Shown here: one piece after another, positions 6,919 through 15,730 of the stretch
How the letters are laid out: each line of letters opens with the position of its first letter
Numbering within the stretch: position 1 is the first letter of the stretch
Assembly: GCA_934435195.1 (NCBI GenBank)
Contig: CAKSAJ010000003.1
Location: 62,001 to 126,000 of the forward strand
DNA: 64,000 bases
Direction: 5' to 3'
Source: an uncultured Schaedlerella sp.
GTDB lineage: Bacteria; Bacillota; Clostridia; Lachnospirales; Lachnospiraceae
The notes under the pieces: model-generated
The model's database searches: none
The model's input: only the letters and a program-made list of their open reading frames with translations
What the model was told of the DNA's origin: nothing
Program-made: the position numbers and the translations under genes

Positions 6919-8550
6919 CTACGCATGTTTAATATTATCATCTACATTATCTTTTTTGGCAGTCTTATCCTCTATATGAATGATCTGCTGAGATTCTTTC
7001 TTTTCTGCTTCTTCCTGCGCAGCTTTCTCGGCTGCTTCCTGTTCAGCCAGTGCTTCTTCTTCAGCGGCTTCTTTTGCAGCTCTTGCTTCTTCTTTCGCTT
7101 CTGCTCTCTCAGCCAATGTCTCATTGACATTCTCTTTTACCGCTTCAAAATGATCGTACAGTTTCTCCATATTTTCTGAAAATGCTGATACAACATTTGT
7201 CTTACGAAGCACTGTTACCAATGCTGCCACTACGCCAACGCCAATCACTGTTCCAAGCACGACCCACTGCGTAGCTGCACTTATTCCCATAAGATTCATG
7301 ATCATGAAGACAGAAGACAAAATTGAAATGCTGCAGCATCCCACTACCAATTCCATCATATGGTTTTGTTTCTTCTCGGCCATATCTTTTATCTGCTCAT
7401 TTAAGAAATTCAATTTCTTATCGAGATCATTGATCGATCCTTCAATTCCATTCATATCTAACAAATGCTGATAAATGATCTTAATCTCATAATTTCTTGA
7501 AAGATTCATAGCACGCACTACACCGAATGCCTGAAAATGCATCAGTATATCCTTGATTTCCTGCTTTTCTTTTGCTTTCATATCTTCCGCAGCTGCCTGT
7601 TCTGTCAGATACTGACATGTATATTTCTCATAAAGTGCAATGATCACTGCCGGAAGCTTGTCTTCTGCATGCTGCTTCATCTGACCTTCCATGTTCAGAT
7701 TATAGTCTGCCATAACATAGGATACTGCCTGATCTGAAACACATGCTCCCCAGTTATATGCCAGATGAATCTTATCCTGTGCTGCATACAGGTACTGCAA
7801 CGCACCTGTCATGTCTTCATCTACATCCGTAGATAAAGGCAGCATATTATTCTGATTACATGTTACTCGTCTTATCGTATCTAAGTCACGGAATCTTCTT
7901 CCGATCATAGCCAGATTATATGTAAATGCATCTAAAAACACAGATGTTCCGCTGCGGTGAAATACTTCCAGACCAATTGTATCCAGTAATATATCCAGTT
8001 TTTCATCCAACGAAAATTCATGTGTCTTTTTCTCATTATCCAGATAGAAATATCGAGACTGTGTATCTGCACTTCCCGGATTACAAATCTGGGCAATCGC
8101 ATCCATTCGACTATAACGAAGTCCCATACATAAGAATGCAACTCCTGTCTCGAACACGTATAAGTAAGCAGAATGAATATCAAATCCATCCTTCTCCCAG
8201 TTTATTCCAAGTTCGATTCTATCCTGATCCAAATCTGTAACGGCAAATCCCATTACGTTCTCTACTTCTATATTATCTAGCAATTCTTTGATAAATGTCT
8301 CACGCAGGAACTTGTAGCAGACCCCAACATGCATTGGATCGTTTTCTTTAAATAATATCTTTGCCTGTTCTGTCAGATTCGTCGTTGTAATATCTTGTTT
8401 CTCACAGTTTGCCTTCAGCCATACCTGGTCAAGTTCTTCCTTTCTGTACTTCAATGGAAGCACTACATAGCTTCCTAATTGTGCACTCAAAAGAAATGGT
8501 TTCAACTGCTCGAATTCTTTCATAATTGTTACTTCTTGTTCCATTTCCAT
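6919..8550 (-). CDS. membrane protein of unknown function with CorA-like topology and acidic coiled-coil tail
   Basis: I do not recognise a family. The 543-residue protein has a long soluble N-terminal part (about 1-395), a helical stretch with heptads (about 370-395), two adjacent membrane segments (about 398-420 and 428-452) and a 90-residue tail very rich in Glu, Ala and Lys that should form a coiled coil. A large N-terminal domain followed by two C-terminal helices resembles the layout of CorA-type channels, and VFMIMNLMGI lies where CorA has its GMN loop, but the GMN triplet itself is absent. The start at 8550 has GGGG about eight bases upstream. It sits alone between terminators and the panT-like gene. 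Confidence 0.6.
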   Translation of the reverse strand: MEMEQEVTIMKEFEQLKPFLLSAQLGSYVVLPLKYRKEELDQVWLKANCEKQDITTTNLTEQAKILFKENDPMHVGVCYKFLRETFIKELLDNIEVENVMGFAVTDLDQDRIELGINWEKDGFDIHSAYLYVFETGVAFLCMGLRYSRMDAIAQICNPGSADTQSRYFYLDNEKKTHEFSLDEKLDILLDTIGLEVFHRSGTSVFLDAFTYNLAMIGRRFRDLDTIRRVTCNQNNMLPLSTDVDEDMTGALQYLYAAQDKIHLAYNWGACVSDQAVSYVMADYNLNMEGQMKQHAEDKLPAVIIALYEKYTCQYLTEQAAAEDMKAKEKQEIKDILMHFQAFGVVRAMNLSRNYEIKIIYQHLLDMNGIEGSINDLDKKLNFLNEQIKDMAEKKQNHMMELVVGCCSISILSSVFMIMNLMGISAATQWVVLGTVIGVGVVAALVTVLRKTNVVSAFSENMEKLYDHFEAVKENVNETLAERAEAKEEARAAKEAAEEEALAEQEAAEKAAQEEAEKKESQQIIHIEDKTAKKDNVDDNIKHA

Positions 8551-8650
8551 TATTCATACCCCGCTTTTGTAAACGTCCTTGTACCTGTTATTCTTGGACA
8601 GATACACACAATTACAGACTGATTCTAACATAAAATACTTTCTCTGGCAA

Positions 8651-8722
8651 GAATTCTATTTCTCTGACAGGCAGCAATACGCTCTGAAAGGAGCAATTCT
8701 ATTTCTCCGAAGGCAGCAAACG
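8651..8722. repeat. short tandem duplication of the 3' end of the S-component gene
   Basis: The last codons and stop of the ECF S-component gene (about 8694-8722) are repeated, with changes, just downstream (about 8651-8681): both contain TTCTATTTCTC followed by a GGCAGCAA block. The second copy lies outside the gene and again carries a stop in the same context. It looks like a slipped duplication of about 43 bases. Confidence 0.6.
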
Positions 8723-9319
8723 TGCTTTGGAAAGTGCCGCTCCTATTACACCTGTGATAACTTCAGATGCAACCATCTCACTGATAGCATTTACACCAAC
8801 CATCATGCAGCATCCGATAATCACATTTCTTCCGTTCATAAGCCCCTGCACATATTCTGTATTTCCAAATAATACTACTAAAAATGTCATAAAAAACAAA
8901 GTATTTAAAAATGCTGAAAAGAATCCTGTCACTGCACTTGCCACATATGCATTCGTTCTTTTTCTTGTTGCTTTATAAATAAATCCGATAAGCAAACCAT
9001 CCAAAAGACGTGGAACTACACGCTGGATAAATGCCAGAACCGGATTGATACTAAAGAGCATTGCTCCCATTACGCTGACTCCGCCGATTCCAATACACTG
9101 ACCAAAGCTTGTCAGTCCAAAGATCAGTCCGGCAATTGCACCACCTGTCGGTCCTAATACGATTGCACAAATCGCAACCGGAATTACATTAAATGAAATT
9201 GCCAGTGGTCCAATGTTCAGATAACCTAATGGTGTACAGGACATAATGATAAGGACTGCTGTCATAAGTCCCAATGTAGCAAGTTGCATCGTGTTGAATT
9301 TTTTTGTTTTGTTGTTCAT
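8699..9319 (-). CDS. ECF transporter S component, probably pantothenate (PanT-like)
   Basis: The 206-residue protein is a small integral membrane protein with about six hydrophobic segments, a short basic N-terminus and the glycine-rich loops (GPTGGAIAGLIFGLTSFGQ) of energy-coupling-factor S components. S components bind one vitamin and dock on shared EcfA/A'/T modules encoded elsewhere. It follows coaBC by 128 bases on the same strand. This is the standard context of PanT, the pantothenate S component, so I infer pantothenate as substrate. AGGAGGAAAC precedes the ATG. The 3' end shows a small tandem duplication. Confidence 0.8.
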   Translation of the reverse strand: MNNKTKKFNTMQLATLGLMTAVLIIMSCTPLGYLNIGPLAISFNVIPVAICAIVLGPTGGAIAGLIFGLTSFGQCIGIGGVSVMGAMLFSINPVLAFIQRVVPRLLDGLLIGFIYKATRKRTNAYVASAVTGFFSAFLNTLFFMTFLVVLFGNTEYVQGLMNGRNVIIGCCMMVGVNAISEMVASEVITGVIGAALSKARLLPSEK

Positions 9320-9447
9320 GTTTCCTCCTTGTTACCGCTCCGCTTTGTGCGGATGCAATACGGTGTGTGTTATTAAGTTGCCGCCCATTCTTTGTATCCT
9401 CTTATCACTTGAAGCACATATGGGCGATTCTCTTGTAACTGACTTTC

Positions 9448-10644
9448 TTAGCGAATCGTCAATTCAAGAATTTTATCCAGAAGTTTATTGGCTGCATCCT
9501 CCTTGCTCATAAGCGGAAGTGATGTTTCCTCCTTCTGCGTAATCAGAGTCAATACATTGGTATCTCCCTGGAAGCCTGCGCCAGCCTCTTTTACATTGTT
9601 GGCTGCAACCATATCCAGATTCTTCCTTTCAAGTTTGGCTCTGGAATTACTGATCATATTCTGGGTTTCCATAGAAAAGCCACATAAAAACTGTCCTTCT
9701 CTTTTATTTTCCCCCAAATATTTCAAAATGTCATCTGTCCGTTCTAACTCTATAGACATCTGACCCTCTTTTTTCTTAACTTTTTCAGAACTAACAACGG
9801 CCGGACAATAGTCCGCAACAGCCGCAGCTTTGATAATAATATCCTGCTCATTACTGATTCCCGTCACCGCTTCAAACATATCTTTTGCCGTAACGATTGG
9901 CACAACATTTACAAAAAGCGGAGCTTCAATCGCAGTACGTCCACTTACCAGCGTAACCTCTGCACCACGAAGCATCGCAGCTTTTGCAATTGCATATCCC
10001 ATTTTACCCGAAGAATGATTCGTAATGTATCTTACCGGATCAATCGCTTCTTGTGTCGGTCCTGCCGTAACAAGAATCTTCTTGCCTTGCAGATCTTTCT
10101 CACGGGCAATCTCTTTTTCAATATACGCAAGCAGAGTCTCCGGTTCCGGCATCTTACCTGCCCCCTTATCTCCACATGCCAAATATCCGCTTGCCGGCTG
10201 GATCACCTCATATCCATAATGCTCCAATGTTTTTAAATTATCCTGCACGATAGGATTCTCAAACATATTCGTATTCATAGCCGGTGAAATATATTTCTTA
10301 CATTTGCATGCCATCACCGTAGTAGTCAGCATATCGTCTGCAATTCCATGCGCCAGCTTTCCAATAACATTGGCACTTGCCGGTGCGATCATTACTACAT
10401 CCGCTTTCTTTGCTATTGAAACATGCTCTACCTGAAACTGAAAATTCCGGTCAAATGTGTCCACCAGACATTTATTTCCCGTAAGACTCTCAAATGTAAT
10501 CGGATTAATAAAATTCGTCGCATTCTGTGTCATCAATACATGCACATCCGCATGAAGCTTCTTCAATGCACTTGCAAGTGATGCAATCTTATATGCTGCA
10601 ATGCTTCCTGTTACACCTAATAACACTGTTTTTCCCTTCAACAT
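9448..10644 (-). CDS. coaBC: bifunctional phosphopantothenoylcysteine decarboxylase / phosphopantothenate-cysteine ligase
   Basis: The 398-residue protein has both coenzyme A biosynthetic domains. The N-terminal flavin-dependent CoaC half (about 1-180) shows TGSIAAYK, APASANVIGKLA, the substrate-binding PAMNTNM motif and the catalytic cysteine in SGYLACGDKGAGKMPEP. The C-terminal CoaB half (about 188-398) shows GPTQEAIDPVRYITNHSSG and KAAAVADYCP. Together they turn 4'-phosphopantothenate and cysteine into 4'-phosphopantetheine. The gene is first in a unit with the pantothenate-type transporter and is divergent from the T-box-controlled BASS gene. Confidence 0.96.
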   Translation of the reverse strand: MLKGKTVLLGVTGSIAAYKIASLASALKKLHADVHVLMTQNATNFINPITFESLTGNKCLVDTFDRNFQFQVEHVSIAKKADVVMIAPASANVIGKLAHGIADDMLTTTVMACKCKKYISPAMNTNMFENPIVQDNLKTLEHYGYEVIQPASGYLACGDKGAGKMPEPETLLAYIEKEIAREKDLQGKKILVTAGPTQEAIDPVRYITNHSSGKMGYAIAKAAMLRGAEVTLVSGRTAIEAPLFVNVVPIVTAKDMFEAVTGISNEQDIIIKAAAVADYCPAVVSSEKVKKKEGQMSIELERTDDILKYLGENKREGQFLCGFSMETQNMISNSRAKLERKNLDMVAANNVKEAGAGFQGDTNVLTLITQKEETSLPLMSKEDAANKLLDKILELTIR

Positions 10645-10761
10645 CTTCTATCTTCCTTTCCAGTTTCTATAAATGAATTCGATTTATTATAAACTACTCA
10701 AAAATACAATTCAAGTCAATCACAAAGATACTCTGTTTTTTGTTTTATACAAAATTTGTTC

Positions 10762-10789
10762 TTGACATTTCATTTCAGAGGTCTATAAT
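10762..10789 (+). promoter_or_regulatory. promoter of the T-box leader
   Basis: TTGACA (10762-10767) and TATAAT (10784-10789) are separated by 16 bases. Transcription would start near 10796, immediately ahead of the T-box stem I. Confidence 0.8.
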
Positions 10790-10795
10790 GCGTAG

Positions 10796-11084
10796 TTGTA
10801 AAAACAAATACAGTTCACCGAAATTCGTCGATGAGAACAATGCCGTATCTTATTTTATTTCACAGAGAGCCTGCGTTTGCTGGAAGTAGGTAATAAACAG
10901 ATAAGGATATCCTCTCTAAGAAGCGGGTTGAAAGCACAATCAGTAAACCTCGCCGGTCTCCTCCGTTATAGGGAACGCGTATGATAGTACGTTAGAGTGT
11001 TGCAGATTTTATTTGCAGAATTAGGGTGGTAACGCGGATTTATTCGTCCCTTTTCAGATTCTTGGTCTGAGAAGGGATTTTTTT
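10796..11084 (+). promoter_or_regulatory. T-box leader controlling the BASS transporter gene
   Basis: The hallmark T-box sequence AGGGTGGTAACGCGG is at 11023-11037. It is followed by a strong terminator (stem 11047-11077, then seven T). The upstream AGAGAG and CUCUCU arms (about 10864 and 10913) form the upper stem I. The bulge reads UGGU, which calls for a tRNA with A at position 73. The specifier area (GGAUAUCC, near 10906-10913) suggests AUC or AUA, isoleucine, but the alignment is by eye and tentative. Uncharged tRNA would stabilise the antiterminator and switch the transporter on. Confidence 0.93.
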
Positions 11085-11189
11085 ATTTCACTTTTATCTT
11101 TTCATTCCTCTGGATTTGGTGAACAAGTTACGATTTACAAATCCTTGTAAACCGCAACGTGAACAAATATATTTTAGGAGGTACTTGTA

Positions 11190-12218
11190 ATGAAAGCATT
11201 ACAAAAAGCAAGCAAATTTTTATCAGATTATACTTCTGTGGTCGTTATCGCAATCGCAGTTGTCACATTCTTCATCCCTACTATGATGGGATGGGTTAAT
11301 TTTCAACTTTTCACTGACCCGGTATCCAACAAATTTACCTGTCAGTCTATCATCATCGGTGTCATCATGTTCAGTATGGGACTTACTCTGACAACTGAGG
11401 ATTTTAAAATTCTGGCTCAGCGCCCATTTGATATCTGCGTTGGTGCACTCGCCCAGTATCTGATCATGCCATTCCTCGCATTTGCACTTACAAAAGCTTT
11501 GCATCTGCCGGATGGTATCGCACTTGGTTTGATTCTTGTTGGCTGCTGCCCTGGTGGTGTATCTTCTAACATTATGTCTTATCTGTGCGGTGGGGACGTC
11601 GCATTTTCTGTCGGAATGACAACAGTTTCTACACTGCTTTCCCCAGTCATGACACCACTTATGGTCTCATTACTTGCCAGCGGCACACAGATCAGCATCA
11701 AAGGACTTCCAATGTTCGTATCCATCATTGAAACTGTAATTCTCCCTGTCGGTGTTGGTTTCTTGTTAAATTATCTCTATGGCAAAAAGAAAATGTTCCA
11801 TGAGATTCAGCAAATGATGCCTGGTGTTGCCGTACTTGGCCTTGCCTGCGTAGTCGGTGGAGTTGTTTCTTCTCAGGGTTCTAAATTCTTCCAATCCGGT
11901 GTTGTCATCTTCGTCGCTGTATTACTTCATAATGGACTCGGATATTTACTTGGCTACGGAGCCGGAAAACTCGTTGGTATGAATACATCTAAAAAAAGAA
12001 CTATTTCTATCGAAGTCGGTATGCAGAATGCAGGACTTGCAACTAACCTTGCAACTACAACAGCTCAATTTGCTTCTACTCCTGAGTCCGCAATCATCTG
12101 TGCCGTATCTTGTACATGGCACTCCATCTCCGGTACTCTGTTAGCCGGTATGTTTGCAATGTATGATAAACATAAAGCAAAAGAAAATGAAGTTGGTGTT
12201 ATGGCTGAAGCAAAATAA
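11190..12218 (+). CDS. bile acid:sodium symporter (BASS) superfamily transporter
   Basis: The 342-residue protein has nine or ten membrane segments and the family landmarks: FSMGLTLTTEDF after TM2, GCCPGGVSSNIMSYLCGGDVAFSVGMTTVSTLLSPVMTP-type crossover (given here in part), and the second crossing helix near EVGMQNAGLA. BASS proteins use sodium to import bile acids, pyruvate, ketopantoate or 2-keto acids. Control by a T-box argues for an amino-acid-related substrate, such as a branched-chain 2-keto acid. The neighbouring divergent coaBC leaves ketopantoate (PanS-like) as an alternative. AGGAGG lies eight bases before the ATG. Confidence 0.9.
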   Translation: MKALQKASKFLSDYTSVVVIAIAVVTFFIPTMMGWVNFQLFTDPVSNKFTCQSIIIGVIMFSMGLTLTTEDFKILAQRPFDICVGALAQYLIMPFLAFALTKALHLPDGIALGLILVGCCPGGVSSNIMSYLCGGDVAFSVGMTTVSTLLSPVMTPLMVSLLASGTQISIKGLPMFVSIIETVILPVGVGFLLNYLYGKKKMFHEIQQMMPGVAVLGLACVVGGVVSSQGSKFFQSGVVIFVAVLLHNGLGYLLGYGAGKLVGMNTSKKRTISIEVGMQNAGLATNLATTTAQFASTPESAIICAVSCTWHSISGTLLAGMFAMYDKHKAKENEVGVMAEAK

Positions 12219-12267
12219 ACAGCTTTCCTTAAAAACAAAAAGCAGGATATGCAGCCTTTTAAAAAAG

Positions 12268-12311
12268 AAAAGCAGGATATACATTCTCCTAAAATGTATG
12301 TCCTACTTTTT
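12268..12311. terminator. terminator of the BASS gene, possibly shared with the convergent gene
   Basis: An imperfect hairpin with arms AAAAGCAGGATATACATT and AATGTATGTCCTACTTTT is followed by TTTTTT on the plus strand. The convergent dehydrogenase gene ends 16 bases away, so the hairpin can serve both directions. A partial duplicate of its left arm lies at 12239-12255. Confidence 0.7.
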
Positions 12312-12326
12312 TATATTCCTCAAACT

Positions 12327-13259
12327 CTATGCAAAGAATTCTTTCACCTGTCCAAATATAATGTCCATCAATTTTGTTCTTGCCTCAACGCTCGCCCATG
12401 CGATATGCGGCGTGATTAAAAGTTTTCCACTGTCTTTGATTTTTCTAAGAGGATTATCCACACTCATCGGTTCTTTTGTCAACACATCCAGACCTGCCGC
12501 GGCAATTTCACCCGTTTCTAACGCATCATATAAATCCTGCTCCACTACTATCGGACCCCTTCCAAGATTCAGAAATATCGCATTTTTCTTCATTTTTGCA
12601 AATGCTTCCCGGTTCATCAGCCCTTCTGTATATTCGTTAAGCGGAGCATGTACCGACACAATATCCGATGTGGATAACAATGTGTCTAAGTCGACCTGCT
12701 CGTACCCTTCCTGTGCCGGACTTCCCGATGCAGAATAATAAATCACATGTGCACCAAATGCTCTTGCAATCTCCGTTACTCTTCTTCCAATATTTCCAAG
12801 CCCGATAATTCCCCATGTTTTTCCATGAATCTCAGTAAAATGTTCTGCAAAATGTGTAAACTGTACATCATTCACATAATGCTCTTCTTTCACATAGTCA
12901 TCATAGTAACGCATCTTTTCCAATAAATAAAACAACATTGCAAATGTATGCTGCGTCACTGTCTCTGTAGAATATCCCGCCACGTTACGCCATGCGATTC
13001 CTCGTTTCTCCAAATATTCCTTATCCAGATTGTTCGTACCGGTCGCTGTGACGCAAACTAATTTTAAATTCTTTGCAGTACCGATTGTCTGCTCATTAAT
13101 CTGTACTTTATTCAGAATAATTACATCCGCATCCTGCACCCTCTCCGGCACTTCTCCTGTGGAAGAAAAGTCATACTTGACAACTTCTCCCAGTGTTTCA
13201 TATTGTGACAGGTCGATATCCTCCCCGATTGTTTTTACATCTAAAAATACGATTTTCAT
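12327..13259 (-). CDS. D-isomer-specific 2-hydroxyacid dehydrogenase
   Basis: The 310-residue protein has the two-domain D-2-hydroxyacid dehydrogenase fold. The Rossmann motif GIIGLGNIGRRVTEIA is at about 146-161. The catalytic residues are in NLGRGPIV (Arg, about 231), the Glu of GLDVLTKEP (about 260) and the His of ITPHIAW (about 284). It interconverts a 2-keto acid and its D-hydroxy acid with NAD(H); glycerate/hydroxypyruvate-type enzymes are the closest in length, but the substrate cannot be fixed. The start at 13259 has GGAG seven bases upstream; it follows the EAL gene by 17 bases and is probably cotranscribed with it. Confidence 0.88.
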   Translation of the reverse strand: MKIVFLDVKTIGEDIDLSQYETLGEVVKYDFSSTGEVPERVQDADVIILNKVQINEQTIGTAKNLKLVCVTATGTNNLDKEYLEKRGIAWRNVAGYSTETVTQHTFAMLFYLLEKMRYYDDYVKEEHYVNDVQFTHFAEHFTEIHGKTWGIIGLGNIGRRVTEIARAFGAHVIYYSASGSPAQEGYEQVDLDTLLSTSDIVSVHAPLNEYTEGLMNREAFAKMKKNAIFLNLGRGPIVVEQDLYDALETGEIAAAGLDVLTKEPMSVDNPLRKIKDSGKLLITPHIAWASVEARTKLMDIIFGQVKEFFA

Positions 13260-13276
13260 GCTAATCTCCATTCATT

Positions 13277-15706
13277 TTAGTCCACGATTTGTTTCAATAT
13301 CTCTTCCTCGCATACCGGTCTGGAGAAATAATATCCCTGAATCAGATCGATTCCCCACTGCCTCAGCAATTCTACTTCTCTCTTTTCTTCCACACCTTCT
13401 GCGATCAGATTATAACCCTGATTTTTTAGAATCGCACACATATTTCGATAGAACCTTGCTGTTCTTTCATCTTCCATAATTCCCTGAAGCAATGAGCGAT
13501 CCATCTTAACACATGCAAACGGAAGCTTTAATACCGTATTCAGATTTGCATATCCTGAGCCAAAATCATCCAGACACAATCCAATTCTTTCTGCCTGTAA
13601 TTCTTTTACAAAACGATAGAGTTCTTCATTGTATTCTGTTGCCACCGTCTCCGTAATCTCGAACTGGAAAAATGAAACCGGAAGATCGTATTCGTGGATC
13701 ATAGCGATCAGACTATGACAGTATCCCTTTTTCAAGAACTGTGCTGGCGAAAGATTGAATTTCACACTTAGCAGCTTTTCCCTTAATTCAGGATTTGCTT
13801 TCATAAAGCGGCAGATTCTTCGAAATTGAAGAGAACTTAATGCATTCATCTGTCCCGTATTTTCTGCAATTCTGATAAATACATCCGGCGGTATCATACC
13901 AAATTTCGGATGCCTTAAACGACTTAATGCTTCTAACGACACAAACCTTTGTCTTTCTAATGAATATATCGGCTGATAATACACTTCAAACAAATCCTCA
14001 CGGATTGCTTTTGGCAGAAAGCTTTCGATTTCCTTTTCATATTGGAAGCCGTTCATGGTTTCTTGATTACCCTGGATCATGATTGTATCACCACTTTTTA
14101 CTGCCTGTGCCGTCAGATATTCAATATACGACAGAAATACCTCACTCTCCTGACCTTGTTCATATTCCACACCACATATGATTACCGGAGCATGAATTTG
14201 TTCTTCCCCTATCTGAAGGTCTTCCTCAAATAATTCTTTCAATTCCTTTTGCATCCGCTTTGCCTCAGACTTTGAATATGCAGTAAGGATAAACTGATTT
14301 CCTCCTACGCGGAACATCTGGTTTACATCCACCCGATCCTTTATATACTCAGAAACCTTCCGAAGCATTTCATTTCCAAAGCTTGTTCCATAAATCGTAT
14401 TCACACGTTTTAACTGAAACAGCACAACCGCTGTCATATAGATTTTAGAAGCATTTTGTTCTGGCAGCCACTCTTGAAAATACTGAATATCCGGCAACTG
14501 TGTCAGACTGTCTCTGCGTGCCAGTTTATTATAAATTGTTGCCTCTACCCGAAACTGCATATTATGAAATGCTGTATGTAACAATCCACTCATCAAAATA
14601 ATAACAAAAATCAGATTTCCCAGCTCAAACATGAAACCATATCTCGTAATATCAAATAACCAGTAGAGCAACAAAGAAGTGATTCCTACTACCGATACTA
14701 CTACAAATGCAAATAAAATCGTTCGGATTTCTCCCGTCCTTTTCGCCTGATATTCTTTGTATAAACAGATTTCCAATATTATAATTGCGATTACAATAAG
14801 CACATGTGTGATAATCAGCATATCGATAAGCTCACATACCTGAAGCAGCTTCAATACACTCTGTACCAGAATATTTACATAAAAAATATAATTCAGCCAA
14901 TTCAGGACCCGATATTTCTCCATACCTCTGGTAACCCTGATAAAATGAATCATCGGAACAGAGAAAAACATAAACATGTAAAATGAAATATAGGCTACAA
15001 CCGGAGAATAATCAAACAAGTTCTGAAACAGAGAGGTATCTGTCAGGCACCATATTCCACAACTGACTAAGTAAATTGCTGCATGTAAAAATCTTTCTTC
15101 TGCTACTTTCTTATATTTTAAATAAATATGAACAATCAAGGATGCCATGCTGATTAAAAACATGATAAACACAAGCAACAGTGCCGAACTTTCAGATGTC
15201 AGCTGATAACGCAGAACTGCATCGCTATATCCAATATATATGGGTTCGATCTTAAAAGTGTTGCTTCCATCATTTTTATACACGCAGGTTATTTTCTTTC
15301 CACCAACATGATCCGGAAGCTGCGTCCGACAGTCTAATTTATGCCGCATCTGAGCATTTCTTGGAAACGCTTCGTCATTATATTCATATAATACCCGTGC
15401 TCCCAATTTAATCTGTATCCGATAATATGCACCTTTTGTAATAATCGTTTTCAAATCCTCATCATCGGTAATCCCGACATGATACAGATTAAGGGTTTCT
15501 TCCTCATAATCCGTAATTGTTACGGGCAGATCCACTTCTACTTTTTTGCCATCGTCATAATAAAACCAATCTGATGAAAATTCTGTTACCGCACTCTCTA
15601 TCTCCTGATTTTTTTGATATGACTGCATCACCAAAAATCCCAGAGATACAATACAAAGAATAATTAGTAAGAATTCTATTATTCGGCCTATTCTCTTTTT
15701 ATTCAT
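13277..15706 (-). CDS. membrane-bound GGDEF-EAL protein, predicted cyclic-di-GMP phosphodiesterase
   Basis: The 809-residue protein has one N-terminal membrane anchor (about 10-28), an extracellular region (30-170), a block of about seven membrane helices (178-385), a degenerate GGDEF domain (400-530) and an EAL domain (560-805). The cyclase signature reads GGNQF instead of GGDEF, so synthesis is unlikely. The EAL domain keeps EALSR, NLSPAQF, FEITET, DDFGSGY, KMDR, EGVE and QGYYFSRP, all metal- and substrate-binding motifs, so cyclic-di-GMP hydrolysis is likely. The 7-helix block after an outer sensory domain resembles 7TMR-DISM receptors. An AAGGTATAGA site precedes the ATG. Confidence 0.9.
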   Translation of the reverse strand: MNKKRIGRIIEFLLIILCIVSLGFLVMQSYQKNQEIESAVTEFSSDWFYYDDGKKVEVDLPVTITDYEEETLNLYHVGITDDEDLKTIITKGAYYRIQIKLGARVLYEYNDEAFPRNAQMRHKLDCRTQLPDHVGGKKITCVYKNDGSNTFKIEPIYIGYSDAVLRYQLTSESSALLLVFIMFLISMASLIVHIYLKYKKVAEERFLHAAIYLVSCGIWCLTDTSLFQNLFDYSPVVAYISFYMFMFFSVPMIHFIRVTRGMEKYRVLNWLNYIFYVNILVQSVLKLLQVCELIDMLIITHVLIVIAIIILEICLYKEYQAKRTGEIRTILFAFVVVSVVGITSLLLYWLFDITRYGFMFELGNLIFVIILMSGLLHTAFHNMQFRVEATIYNKLARRDSLTQLPDIQYFQEWLPEQNASKIYMTAVVLFQLKRVNTIYGTSFGNEMLRKVSEYIKDRVDVNQMFRVGGNQFILTAYSKSEAKRMQKELKELFEEDLQIGEEQIHAPVIICGVEYEQGQESEVFLSYIEYLTAQAVKSGDTIMIQGNQETMNGFQYEKEIESFLPKAIREDLFEVYYQPIYSLERQRFVSLEALSRLRHPKFGMIPPDVFIRIAENTGQMNALSSLQFRRICRFMKANPELREKLLSVKFNLSPAQFLKKGYCHSLIAMIHEYDLPVSFFQFEITETVATEYNEELYRFVKELQAERIGLCLDDFGSGYANLNTVLKLPFACVKMDRSLLQGIMEDERTARFYRNMCAILKNQGYNLIAEGVEEKREVELLRQWGIDLIQGYYFSRPVCEEEILKQIVD

Positions 15707-15730
15707 TCTATACCTTATTCCTTTTTCACA

